Part shown: positions 25,829 through 34,408 of the stretch, piece by piece
How the letters are laid out: every line of letters begins with the position of its first letter
Numbering within the stretch: position 1 is the stretch's first letter
Assembly: GCA_964610385.1 (NCBI GenBank)
Contig: CAZSXW010000005.1
Location: 62,001-126,000, forward strand
Direction of reading: 5' to 3'
Length of the DNA stretch: 64,000 nucleotides
Source: CAZBSE01 sp964610385
Lineage (GTDB): Bacteria; Actinomycetota; Humimicrobiia; Humimicrobiales; Humimicrobiaceae
The notes under the pieces: generated by a model
The model's database searches: none
What the model saw: only the letters and a program-made list of their open reading frames with translations
Told to the model about the DNA's origin: nothing
Position numbers and translations under genes: made by a program

Positions 25829-27214
25829 ATGCAAAAGGGTAACGAGGATACTATAGCAGCAGTAAGCACACGTCCGGGTGAGGCTGCAATAGGTATAGTG
25901 AAATTAAGCGGTAGGGAATCTATATCTATTACTGACAGGATATTTAAATCAAAAAGTAATAAAAAACTAAAAGATACGAAAACGTATACCATGATATACG
26001 GGAATATAGTTGATGAGGACGGCCATATTGTAGACGAGGTTATCGTAACGCTTATGAAAAAGCCAAGATCATATACAAGAGAGGATGTTGTGGAAATAAA
26101 CTGCCATGGGGGAATGACTGCAACTACGAAAGTGCTTGAGCTGTGCATTGATAATGGTGCGAGAACTGCAGAGCCCGGGGAGTTTACGAAGAGGGCATTT
26201 TTAAACGGAAGAATAGACCTCTCGCAAGCGGAGGCAGTAATAGATCTGGTCAAATCAAAGACCGAGCAGAGTTTAAAAATCGCAGTAAAAAACCTGAAGG
26301 GTGAGGTAGGAAAAGAAATAAAAAAACTCAGGAAGACAATAATGGATGTGATAGTAAAGCTTGAAGCATCGATTGATTTTATTGAGGAAGACTTAGAGAT
26401 AACACCTTTCGGAAGTCTTTTAAAAAAGGTAAAAAAGGTAAAAAATGAGCTTATAGAGCTTATAAAAAATGAAGAAAAGGGAGAGATTATAAAAAACGGT
26501 GTAAAGATAGCGATTGTTGGAAAACCAAATGTGGGAAAATCGAGCCTACTTAATTTACTTTTAAAGAAGGAAAAAGCTATAGTCACTTCGATACCCGGGA
26601 CGACAAGAGATGCGGTAGAAGAAATATTATATGTGGAAGGCATACCTTTGATTATTGTAGACACAGCAGGAATAAGAAAAACAAAAAATATAATAGAAGA
26701 AATAGGAGTTTCCAGAAGCTTAAAGCATATCGATGAAGCTGAACTGGTATTGATGGTGGTAGATGGTAACAGGAAAATTGGGAAAATGGACCTGGATATA
26801 ATCAAAAAAATAAAAGATAAAAAAATAATATGTTGTATAAATAAAGCGGACCTTAAGCAGAATCTGAAGATAAAAAGGCTGACAAAATATTTTAACGAAA
26901 GTTTTATCATAAAAATATCTGCCCTGAAAGGAACAGGTATTGGAGACCTGGAAAACAGGATAAAAAAAATGATACTTGATGATGATATAAATCTTGAAGA
27001 AAAGATAATTATAAACAGCAGGCACAAGAATATACTAAAAAAGACAAAAGATTTATTGGATAATGCTGAAAGGGCGATGAGAGATAGACTATCGGAAGAA
27101 TTCCCATCGTATGATCTAAAAGCTGCATATGATCTGATGGGAGAAATAATAGGGGAGACCACAAGAGAAGATGTTTTAACCATGATATTTAGAAGGTTCT
27201 GTGTAGGAAAGTGA
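25829..27214 (+). CDS. mnmE: tRNA modification GTPase MnmE
   Basis: A 461-residue enzyme that with MnmG modifies U34 of some tRNAs. The N-terminal folate-binding domain has STRPGEAAIGIVKLSG and VEINCHGG. The inserted G domain (about residues 215-375) has GKPNVGKSSLLN (G1), GTTRDAVEE (G2), DTAGIR (G3) and NKADL (G4). The protein ends in CVGK, with the catalytic Cys of the C-terminal motif. Downstream are the mnmG paralog and mnmG. Confidence 0.96.
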   Translation: MQKGNEDTIAAVSTRPGEAAIGIVKLSGRESISITDRIFKSKSNKKLKDTKTYTMIYGNIVDEDGHIVDEVIVTLMKKPRSYTREDVVEINCHGGMTATTKVLELCIDNGARTAEPGEFTKRAFLNGRIDLSQAEAVIDLVKSKTEQSLKIAVKNLKGEVGKEIKKLRKTIMDVIVKLEASIDFIEEDLEITPFGSLLKKVKKVKNELIELIKNEEKGEIIKNGVKIAIVGKPNVGKSSLLNLLLKKEKAIVTSIPGTTRDAVEEILYVEGIPLIIVDTAGIRKTKNIIEEIGVSRSLKHIDEAELVLMVVDGNRKIGKMDLDIIKKIKDKKIICCINKADLKQNLKIKRLTKYFNESFIIKISALKGTGIGDLENRIKKMILDDDINLEEKIIINSRHKNILKKTKDLLDNAERAMRDRLSEEFPSYDLKAAYDLMGEIIGETTREDVLTMIFRRFCVGK

Positions 27215-27255
27215 GAAATGCCAAAAAACAATATGGCAAGGATATTTGGCGAAAA

Positions 27256-27271
27256 TGTTTCACGTGAAACA
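27256..27271. promoter_or_regulatory. parS: parS site 1
   Basis: TGTTTCACGTGAAACA, a perfect 16-bp palindrome identical to the bacterial parS consensus bound by ParB. It lies in the gap between mnmE and the mnmG paralog, about 4.9 kb upstream of parB. Confidence 0.95.
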
Positions 27272-27294
27272 AAATAAAAAAGGCAAATCGATTT

Positions 27295-28569
27295 ATGATA
27301 AAGTCTAAAAAAGATAAAAGATATGATGTGATAGTGATTGGAGGCGGGCACTCTGGTTGTGAAGCTGCACTCTCCTCTGCAAGAAATGAAGCTAGAACTT
27401 TATTAATATCGATAAATATGGACGGCATAGCTTTAATGCCCTTTGGAGGCAAATTAGGAGGACCGACAAAAGGGCAGTTGGTTGAAGAGATAAACGATAT
27501 GGGTGGGGAAATCTTAAAGAATACCAAAAAGAATTATCTGAACATAAGGAGAGTAGAAGACCCGGAAAGACCTTTCACAAGAACCCTTCAGGCAGTAGTT
27601 GACAGACGGAGGTATTTTTTGACCATTAAGGAGGTCCTAGAGAAACAGGAGTATCTGGACCTGAGGCAGGGACTTGTGAAAGCAATAAAGAAAGATAAAA
27701 AAGGATTAAGGCTTGTGACCAGCGATGATACTGTTTATGAATGCAGTTCGCTGATTATATGTGCAGGGACTTTTTTAAGAGGAAATGTAATCTGGGGTAA
27801 GAATATAATCGAAGCGGGCAGACAGGGGGAGATAAATTCAAAGAGACTTGCAACAAGTCTTGAGGACTTGGATTTTAGATTTATAAGAAATAGAAAATTC
27901 ACCGCCCCAATGGTGGATAGAAAAACTATAGATTTGAGTAAATTAAAAAAGGAGCCTCTGGATCATCATTCAATCATGCTTTCCGGCAAAAAAATTTTTA
28001 TTAAAAGGAAGCAGTTAAACAATTACATAGCATGTACAGAAAGAGAGTGGGCAGAATATTTGTTAAAAACGGTAAAAAGTGAGGAAGAATATTATAAGGA
28101 TAAAGGATGGAGAAAAATCGGAAATGGAGTTTCGGTAGAGGGAAAGGTCGTTCAATCAAATGGAGAGGAATGCTTCAGGATTTTTATACAACCGGTGGGT
28201 ATGGATACAAATGAAATGTACCTGCAGGGTCTTGAGACAATGCTATCCGAAGAAGTACAGGAAGAAATGATAAAAAAGATAAAAGGATTTGAAGAAGTAG
28301 AAATGACGAGACCCGGTTATGCCGTAGAATACGATTGTTTGGCCCCCGGGCAAATAGATCTTAATCTTGAGAGCAGGATTTTAAAGGATATATTTTTTGC
28401 AGGGCATATAAACGGAACTTCAGGATATGAAGAAGCTGCGGCACAGGGCATTGTCGCGGGATTAAATGCAGCAGGAAAGCCAGAAGGTTTAGCCAGCATT
28501 GTAAATAAAAGAAGTAATGAATATATAATAAATCTTTTGAGGAGTATTTCAGAAGGGGCGCCATTCTAA
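27295..28569 (+). CDS. Short MnmG-like FAD protein lacking catalytic cysteines
   Basis: A 424-residue paralog of the MnmG encoded just downstream. The FAD-binding start DVIVIGGGHSGCEAAL and the C-terminal PGYAVEYDCLAPGQIDLNLES, FFAGHINGTSGYEEAAAQG are clearly MnmG-like. Position 50, which is the first catalytic Cys in MnmG (MPCNPSIGG), is Phe here (MPFGGKLGG). The second catalytic region (HCPSID in MnmG) reads GNGVSVEGK, without Cys. The roughly 200-residue helical tail that binds MnmE and tRNA is missing. FAD binding is likely, but the standard MnmG reaction is not. It is bracketed by two parS sites. TrmFO has similar length but matches less well. Confidence 0.85.
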   Translation: MIKSKKDKRYDVIVIGGGHSGCEAALSSARNEARTLLISINMDGIALMPFGGKLGGPTKGQLVEEINDMGGEILKNTKKNYLNIRRVEDPERPFTRTLQAVVDRRRYFLTIKEVLEKQEYLDLRQGLVKAIKKDKKGLRLVTSDDTVYECSSLIICAGTFLRGNVIWGKNIIEAGRQGEINSKRLATSLEDLDFRFIRNRKFTAPMVDRKTIDLSKLKKEPLDHHSIMLSGKKIFIKRKQLNNYIACTEREWAEYLLKTVKSEEEYYKDKGWRKIGNGVSVEGKVVQSNGEECFRIFIQPVGMDTNEMYLQGLETMLSEEVQEEMIKKIKGFEEVEMTRPGYAVEYDCLAPGQIDLNLESRILKDIFFAGHINGTSGYEEAAAQGIVAGLNAAGKPEGLASIVNKRSNEYIINLLRSISEGAPF

Positions 28570-28612
28570 AGTGAAGAAAGAATTTAGTAAATAACCCGGA
28601 TTTAAGAGAAAT

Positions 28613-28628
28613 TGTTTCACGTGAAACA
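28613..28628. promoter_or_regulatory. parS: parS site 2
   Basis: A second perfect copy of TGTTTCACGTGAAACA, 1357 bp from the first and just before the mnmG Shine-Dalgarno sequence (2 nt from GGAGGG). ParB bound here could affect mnmG expression. Confidence 0.95.
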
Positions 28629-28643
28629 TAGGAGGGTACCAAG

Positions 28644-30536
28644 ATCGATAAAGAAAGAAAAAAGACCATAAAATATGATGTCATAGTAGTGGGGGCTGGC
28701 CATGCAGGATGTGAAGCAGCGCTTTCGGCTGCAAGACTGGGGCTTAAGACTTTAGTGCTGACAATCAACGTGGACAAAATTGCTCTAATGCCTTGCAACC
28801 CGTCGATAGGGGGTGTAGGTAAAAGCCAGTTGGTAAGAGAAATAGATGCACTTGGCGGGCAAATGGCAAAGGCGGCTGATAACACTTTGATTCAGATTAA
28901 GGTGTTGAATAAAAGCAAAGGCCCGGCAGTGCAGGCACTAAGGGCACAGATAGATAAAAAGGAATATGAGATTGAAATGAAGAAGGTCCTCGAGAATACA
29001 AAAAATTTGACTCTCAGGCAGGGGACAGTACGCAGGATCTGTTTAAAGGATGGTTATGCGGTTGGAGCAGAAATAGAAAGCGGTGTTCGTTTTATGGGGA
29101 AAACGGTAATAGTAACCTCGGGCACGTTCCTCAGGGGTAGAATAATAATCGGAAAGAAGGATTATTCTGCTGGACGAATGGGTGAGTATCCGGCCATGGG
29201 ATTAACAAAAGATTTAATGGTTATGGGTTTTAAAATAGAAAGGTTTCAGACAGCAACACCACCCAGAGTCGACAGAAGAACATTAGATCTGGTAAAAACA
29301 ACAGTACAGAGTGGGGATAATCATTATCTAAGTTTCTCTTTCTGGGATGAAGAAAAAATCTATAAAAGCGTAAAATGTTATCTCACTTATACCAATGAAA
29401 AGACACACAATATAATTGCAGAAAACATTGAAAAGTCACCTATAAGATCGGGGATGGTGGATACCCACGGTCCAAGGCATTGTCCCTCGATAGACAGGAA
29501 GGTAATAAATTTTCCTGAAAAGAAAAGGCATCCGGTCTTTATCGAGCCGGAGGGGACTCATACAAACGAGATGTATTTACAGGGGCTTACAACAAGTATG
29601 CCGATGGAAGTTCAGCAGAGAATAGTAAATTCAGTAAGGGGCTTGGAGAAAGCGAGAATAATTAGACCCGGATATGCAGTTGAATATGATTATATAATAC
29701 CGAATCAATTAGATTTTACCCTGGAGTCCAAAGCTGTAAAAAATCTTTATTTTGCAGGGCAGATAAACGGTACTTCGGGTTACGAAGAGGCGGCAGCTCA
29801 GGGATTAGTAGCAGGCATAAATGCGGCATTGAAAGTAAGAGGCGAACCTCCTTTGATACTGACAAGGGACAACAGTTATATAGGAGTATTAATAGATGAC
29901 CTTTTGACTAAGAAACTTATAGAACCTTACCGGATGTACACTTCAAGGGCAGAGTATAGATTAGTTCTGCGCTCCGATAATGCTGATATAAGGTTAAGCA
30001 GATTAGGCAATAAAATAGGTCTTATAACCGATGATCAGATAAAAATGGTCGAGGAGCGGGAGAAAAAAATAAATAGATTGATATCAAAGCTTAAAGAAAG
30101 CAGCATAAAGCCCGGTAGAGTCAGTGATACAGTTTTAAAGAAAATGGGCATAAGACCTGATAGTACTAATTTAAGCGCTTACAGGCTTTTAAAAAGACCA
30201 GAGTTAAAAATAGATGATATAATAAATCTTATTGGTAGAAGAGTAGATGTCTATGATAGAGGAGTCTTAAGGCAGACCGAAGTAAATATAAAATATGAGG
30301 GTTATATAAACAGGCAATTAAGTGAAATCAAGAAATTAAAAAGTCTGGAAAGGTATGGTATTCCAAAGGATTTGGACTATTTTAGTATACTGGGGCTGAC
30401 TTATGAGGCACAGGAAAAACTCTCAAATATAAGGCCTGATACCCTGGGACAGGCATCTAGGATCGCAGGAATATCACCTGCGGATATTTCAATACTTATG
30501 TTAAATCTTAAGGTTAAGTCAAAGACGGGTGTTTAA
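28644..30536 (+). CDS. mnmG: tRNA uridine 5-carboxymethylaminomethyl modification enzyme MnmG, apparent ATC start
   Basis: The full-length partner of MnmE: FAD motif YDVIVVGAGHAGCEAAL, catalytic Cys51 in MPCNPSIGGVGKSQLVREID, second Cys at about 280 in HCPSIDRKV, and the C-terminal region EYRLVLRSDNADIRLS with the MnmE-binding helical tail. The first in-frame canonical start is a GTG at 28689, inside the first FAD-binding strand, which cannot be the real start. Upstream to the in-frame stop (TAG at 28629) there is no ATG, GTG or TTG. GGAGGG (28631-28636) is followed after 7 nt by ATC at 28644. That start gives 630 residues, the family norm. Confidence 0.9.
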   Translation: MDKERKKTIKYDVIVVGAGHAGCEAALSAARLGLKTLVLTINVDKIALMPCNPSIGGVGKSQLVREIDALGGQMAKAADNTLIQIKVLNKSKGPAVQALRAQIDKKEYEIEMKKVLENTKNLTLRQGTVRRICLKDGYAVGAEIESGVRFMGKTVIVTSGTFLRGRIIIGKKDYSAGRMGEYPAMGLTKDLMVMGFKIERFQTATPPRVDRRTLDLVKTTVQSGDNHYLSFSFWDEEKIYKSVKCYLTYTNEKTHNIIAENIEKSPIRSGMVDTHGPRHCPSIDRKVINFPEKKRHPVFIEPEGTHTNEMYLQGLTTSMPMEVQQRIVNSVRGLEKARIIRPGYAVEYDYIIPNQLDFTLESKAVKNLYFAGQINGTSGYEEAAAQGLVAGINAALKVRGEPPLILTRDNSYIGVLIDDLLTKKLIEPYRMYTSRAEYRLVLRSDNADIRLSRLGNKIGLITDDQIKMVEEREKKINRLISKLKESSIKPGRVSDTVLKKMGIRPDSTNLSAYRLLKRPELKIDDIINLIGRRVDVYDRGVLRQTEVNIKYEGYINRQLSEIKKLKSLERYGIPKDLDYFSILGLTYEAQEKLSNIRPDTLGQASRIAGISPADISILMLNLKVKSKTGV

Positions 30537-30538
30537 GC

Positions 30539-31273
30539 TTGGATATCGAAAATATTTTTAAGCGGTCTTTAAAAGAACTTGGAGTAGATTTTTCTCCAGA
30601 TCAAATAAGGATTGTAAAAGAATATCTGGATATAGTCTATAAGTACAATAAAGAAGTCAATCTTACTGGGACTAAAAAAAAGGAAGATATACTCGTGAGG
30701 CATTTTTTGGACTCTCTCTCGATATTAAAATTTAAAAAGGATCTTTTTAACAGGAGTGACAATATAAAAGAAATACTGGACATTGGGACCGGCGCCGGGC
30801 TTCCGGGCATGGTCTTATCTATCTTTTTAAAGGATAGGTTATTTTATTTAATAGATAAAAAAGAAAAGAAGATAGAATTTTTAAATATGACAGCCAACAG
30901 GCTTAAAATAAAAAATGTAAAAATATTAAGAGGTAGAGCAGAAGAGCTCGCTAGAGAAGGGTCATACAGAGAAAAATTTGATATGGTCCTGGCAAGAGCA
31001 GTAGCAAAGTTTAATATTTTATGTGAATTACTGATTCCTTTTTGTAGAATAAATGGTAAAATTATATTTTATAAGAGTCTAAAAGTGTTTGAGGAACTGA
31101 AAAAAGGAAGAAAAATCATCTTAGAGTTGGGGGGAAGGGAAGGGAATTTATTGGAAGTTAAGGTTCCATATCTTAATGAATTCAGAGCTTTTTTAGTGAT
31201 TGAAAAGAATAAGAGAACTCCTTCGATCTATCCCCGAAAATTTAAAAAAATTAAATGCAGGCCACTTTGGTGA
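30539..31273 (+). CDS. rsmG: 16S rRNA (guanine527-N7)-methyltransferase RsmG
   Basis: A 244-residue class I methyltransferase. The S-adenosylmethionine motif is EILDIGTGAGLPGMVLSIF (about residues 80-98), with preceding EVNLTGTKKKEDILVRHFLDSL, which is highly typical of RsmG. ARAVAKFNILCELLIPF follows. It methylates 16S rRNA near the decoding centre. The start is TTG, 2 nt after the mnmG stop, so the genes are coupled. Confidence 0.94.
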   Translation: MDIENIFKRSLKELGVDFSPDQIRIVKEYLDIVYKYNKEVNLTGTKKKEDILVRHFLDSLSILKFKKDLFNRSDNIKEILDIGTGAGLPGMVLSIFLKDRLFYLIDKKEKKIEFLNMTANRLKIKNVKILRGRAEELAREGSYREKFDMVLARAVAKFNILCELLIPFCRINGKIIFYKSLKVFEELKKGRKIILELGGREGNLLEVKVPYLNEFRAFLVIEKNKRTPSIYPRKFKKIKCRPLW

Positions 31274-31352
31274 GTATGCTATAATTATATTTTAATGTGT
31301 AAATGCATAAATGGGTTTATGGATAAATGTTTAAACTAAAGAGAAAGATTCA

Positions 31353-32177
31353 ATGGGTCTTTTAGAGAAGATATTGAGGGAGAGAAAATTAAATAGAAAT
31401 TTAAGCAAAAAAAATGAAAATAGAATAATTGCCATCACCAATCAAAAAGGCGGAGTAGGGAAAAGCACAACAGCGGTAAATGTATCTGCTTATTTAAGTT
31501 CTTACGGTTATAAGACATTGCTGATAGACCTTGACCCGCAGAGTAATTCGACCAGCGGATTGGGTTTGGATCCCAAGGATGTGAAAGAATCAGTATATGA
31601 AGTTTTAATCCGTGACAAGGATCCCAGCAGGATCATTTTAAATACGAAATATAAGAACCTTAAAATACTGCCATCTTCAATACAGCTTGCGGGGGCAGAG
31701 GTAGAATTGGTAACAAGTTTGAAGAGAGAGTTTAAGTTAAAGGAAGCAATAGAAAGAGTCAAAGGGGACTATGATTTTATATTGATCGATTGTCCTCCTG
31801 CCCTGGGGCTTCTGACTATTAATGCGCTGGCAGCTGCTAAGGAGGTCATAATACCAATACAATGTGAATACTATGCCCTGGAAGGGCTTGGTCAGCTTTT
31901 AAGCACCATAGACCTGGTTAAAAAAAATTTGAATGATAAATTGATGATAAAGGGAGCTATAATGACCATGTATGATTCGAGATTGAAACTGGCAGGGCAG
32001 GTTATTGAAGAGGTAAAGAAGTTTTTTTCGGAAAGGGTTTATAAGACAATTATTCCAAGAAATGTAAGACTCAGCGAAGCTCCTAGTTATGGTAAGCCCA
32101 TAATGGAATATGATCCTGATTGTAAGGGAGCAGAGGCTTACAGCAATTTTACAAAGGAAGTGATAAAAAATGGCTAA
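31353..32177 (+). CDS. parA: Chromosome partitioning ATPase ParA/Soj
   Basis: A 274-residue ParA with a 25-residue basic N-terminal extension. The deviant Walker A is NQKGGVGKSTTAVNVSAYL (about residues 30-48) and the rest is standard (LLIDLDPQSNSTSGLG, DFILIDCPPALGLLTINALAAA). It forms ATP-dependent dimers on DNA and, with ParB bound at parS, moves or organises origins. It overlaps parB by 8 nt. It follows rsmG in the common gene order. Confidence 0.96.
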   Translation: MGLLEKILRERKLNRNLSKKNENRIIAITNQKGGVGKSTTAVNVSAYLSSYGYKTLLIDLDPQSNSTSGLGLDPKDVKESVYEVLIRDKDPSRIILNTKYKNLKILPSSIQLAGAEVELVTSLKREFKLKEAIERVKGDYDFILIDCPPALGLLTINALAAAKEVIIPIQCEYYALEGLGQLLSTIDLVKKNLNDKLMIKGAIMTMYDSRLKLAGQVIEEVKKFFSERVYKTIIPRNVRLSEAPSYGKPIMEYDPDCKGAEAYSNFTKEVIKNG

Positions 32178-33027
32178 GAGGGGTTTAGGAAGGGGGCTGA
32201 ATGCATTGATCCCGAGCATAGGTAAGCCCTCCGAAAGTGAATCAAATGCGATAGTTGAATTATCATTGGATTCGATTGTTCCCAATAGGAACCAGCCCAG
32301 GAATAATTTTAATGATAATTCATTAAATGATTTAGCTGAGTCCATAAAAGAATTTGGAGTAATACAACCGATTGTGGTCCGAAAGCTGGATAAAGAGGAT
32401 AAATACGAGATAATTGTAGGGGAAAGAAGATACCGGGCTACAAAAAAGACCGGTATAAATACAATACCTTCTATAATAGTAAAAAATATTAATGATGCAG
32501 CTTCACTGGAAATGGCTTTGATTGAAAATCTACACAGGGATGATTTGAACCCTATGGAAAAGGCTTATACTTTTAAGCAGCTTATAGACGAATTTAAAAT
32601 AACCCATGATAAACTTTCAAAGAGAATAGGAAAGAGCAGAGCGGCCATAACCAACTCACTAAGACTACTTTCCCTTCCTGTGGAAATACAGAAATTAATA
32701 AGTGAAGGAAAGTTGAGTGAAGGGCACGCCAGGCCGCTGCTCGGAATAGAAGAAGAAAAAAGGATCAAAGTCGCAAATCTAATAGTTAAAAATGGCCTGA
32801 GTGTCAGGGATGTAGAAAAGATGGTAGAAAGAAGAAGAGGGCGTTCGGGTCCTGCTGCAGCAAAAAAAGTACTGCAGTTCAGCAAACTTCCAGAGATATC
32901 CAGGAAAATGTCCGAGTACCTTGGTGTCCCTGTAAGTATAACCATGGGGAGAAAAAAGGGAAAGATGGTAATAGAGTTCGGAACAGTAAAAGAATTGGAG
33001 AGGATTACGGGTAAAATCTTTGGTTAG
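32170..33027 (+). CDS. parB: Chromosome partitioning protein ParB/Spo0J
   Basis: A 285-residue ParB. The N-terminus MAKRGLGRGLNALIPS is the ParA-activating segment. The CTPase/ParB box has GERRYRATKKTGINTIPSIIV, followed by a helix-turn-helix (LSKRIGKSRAAITNSLRLLSLP, about residues 140-165) that reads parS. Both parS sites in this window match the consensus expected for it. It overlaps parA at the start and lipA at the end. Confidence 0.96.
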   Translation: MAKRGLGRGLNALIPSIGKPSESESNAIVELSLDSIVPNRNQPRNNFNDNSLNDLAESIKEFGVIQPIVVRKLDKEDKYEIIVGERRYRATKKTGINTIPSIIVKNINDAASLEMALIENLHRDDLNPMEKAYTFKQLIDEFKITHDKLSKRIGKSRAAITNSLRLLSLPVEIQKLISEGKLSEGHARPLLGIEEEKRIKVANLIVKNGLSVRDVEKMVERRRGRSGPAAAKKVLQFSKLPEISRKMSEYLGVPVSITMGRKKGKMVIEFGTVKELERITGKIFG

Positions 33028-33892
33028 CAAACCTGACTGGCTAAAAAAAAAGATAAGTCTAAACAACTCAAACATCAAACAAGTAAGAAATCTGATAAAA
33101 AATTTTCATTTGAATACTGTATGCCAGAGCGCAAAATGCCCAAATATATTTGAGTGTTTTAGTAATAAAACAGCAACTTTTATGATTATGGGAGAAATCT
33201 GTACAAGAAATTGCGGCTTTTGCGGTATAAGATCAGGAAAGCCCGATAAGCTGTCGCGGAATGAGCCTTACAGGATAGCAGAGGCGGTAAAAGAAGCAAA
33301 ATTGAAATATGCGATTATCACTTCAGTGACAAGGGACGATCTGAGTGACGGAGGAAGTCATCATTTTGCGGAGACCGTAAGAGCAATAAGAAAGTTAAAT
33401 CCCTATGTGAGTATAGAGTGCCTGATACCGGACTTTAAAGGAGACTTAGGCAGTTTGAAAGTTATTCTTGCCGAGGAATTGAATGTATTGGGTCATAATA
33501 TGGAAACTGTCAGAAGAAACTATGGAAAGGTCAGGAGAAATTCAAGTTATGAAACATCGCTTAATATATTGAGATCGGCTAAAGATATAAGGCCTGATGT
33601 TTATATAAAGTCCGGGTTTATGCTTGGCCTCGGCGAGGATGGTAAGGAGGTAAAGCAGCTGCTCTCAGACCTAAAAAAAGCGGGCTGTGACATTGTGACT
33701 ATTGGCCAGTATTTAAGACCATCGATTTCAAACCTTCCGGTACGCAGGTATTACAGACCGGAAGAGTTCGCCGAAGTAAAAGAAATTGCGGAAGGCTTTG
33801 ATTTTAGATCAGTATCAAGCGGCATATTTGTGAGATCATCATATCATGCAGCTGCTGTTATGAGAGAAATTTTAGGAAATGAAGACAACTAA
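33020..33892 (+). CDS. lipA: Lipoyl synthase
   Basis: A 290-residue radical SAM enzyme that inserts two sulfurs into octanoyl groups. The auxiliary cluster motif CQSAKCPNIFEC (C-x4-C-x5-C) and the radical SAM motif CTRNCGFC (C-x3-C-x2-C) are intact. The TTG start overlaps the end of parB by 8 nt. No octanoyltransferase (lipB/lipM) is next to it. Its presence implies at least one lipoylated complex such as glycine cleavage or a 2-oxoacid dehydrogenase elsewhere in the genome. Confidence 0.95.
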   Translation: MVSKPDWLKKKISLNNSNIKQVRNLIKNFHLNTVCQSAKCPNIFECFSNKTATFMIMGEICTRNCGFCGIRSGKPDKLSRNEPYRIAEAVKEAKLKYAIITSVTRDDLSDGGSHHFAETVRAIRKLNPYVSIECLIPDFKGDLGSLKVILAEELNVLGHNMETVRRNYGKVRRNSSYETSLNILRSAKDIRPDVYIKSGFMLGLGEDGKEVKQLLSDLKKAGCDIVTIGQYLRPSISNLPVRRYYRPEEFAEVKEIAEGFDFRSVSSGIFVRSSYHAAAVMREILGNEDN

Positions 33893-34337
33893 AAAAGCAG
33901 TAAAAAAATCCTTGATATTAATTGGTAGAGAAGGACTTGAAAGAGTTTCTATGAAAGGTGCTTATTGTTTGTTGATTAACTGCGGAAGATCGCAGTCTAT
34001 ACAAATTGGGAAACTTGGAGTTATCGACTTCGCCAGGGGATTTTACATGTATGTAGGTTCTGCATTAAATGGTATAGGGAGAAGGTTGTTGAGACATTTA
34101 AGAAATGAAAAAAATAAGTTCTGGCACATTGATTATCTTCTGACAAACAGGTATGTGAATATTGAACAAGTGTACTACATTGAGTCTGATAAAAAGATAG
34201 AATGTCAAATTGCAGAAAAAGTGGGAACTATGGCAGAATCTGTAGAAGGTTTCGGATCATCTGACTGTAGATGCAGGAGTCATCTATTCTTTGTAGGTAA
34301 CCGGAGAGCAGAGTGGAAAAATTTTTTATTTATTTAA
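33879..34337 (+). CDS. GIY-YIG/DUF123 family protein
   Basis: A 152-residue protein of the DUF123 group within the GIY-YIG superfamily: GAYCLLINC, GFYMYVGSALNGIGRRLLRHLR (the GIY-YIG core, with Arg and Tyr), KFWHIDYLLTN, and the Cys-rich GSSDCRCRSHLFF ending. The family is found alone or fused to endonuclease III and is presumed to act on DNA; no firm function is known to me. Its start overlaps the end of lipA by 14 nt. Confidence 0.85.
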   Translation: MKTTKKAVKKSLILIGREGLERVSMKGAYCLLINCGRSQSIQIGKLGVIDFARGFYMYVGSALNGIGRRLLRHLRNEKNKFWHIDYLLTNRYVNIEQVYYIESDKKIECQIAEKVGTMAESVEGFGSSDCRCRSHLFFVGNRRAEWKNFLFI

Positions 34338-34408
34338 TATATGGTAGTATATTTTTTTGGATAGTATTTCAAAATAAATTAAAAATCATTTAACACGGAG
34401 GTATAAAA

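Noticed and set aside
26720..27025. Short minus-strand frames within mnmE and other genes
   Set aside because: They lie opposite well-supported genes and have biased composition without motifs.
27218..27277. A 19-codon ORF across parS site 1 (ending VSRETK)
   Set aside because: The peptide is just the translation of the parS palindrome in one frame, and the ORF is too short to support.
25774..27351. Long open frame on the minus strand opposite mnmE (525 codons)
   Set aside because: It is a shadow of mnmE and the neighbouring gene, with low-complexity Ser/Phe/Ile composition and no recognisable domain.
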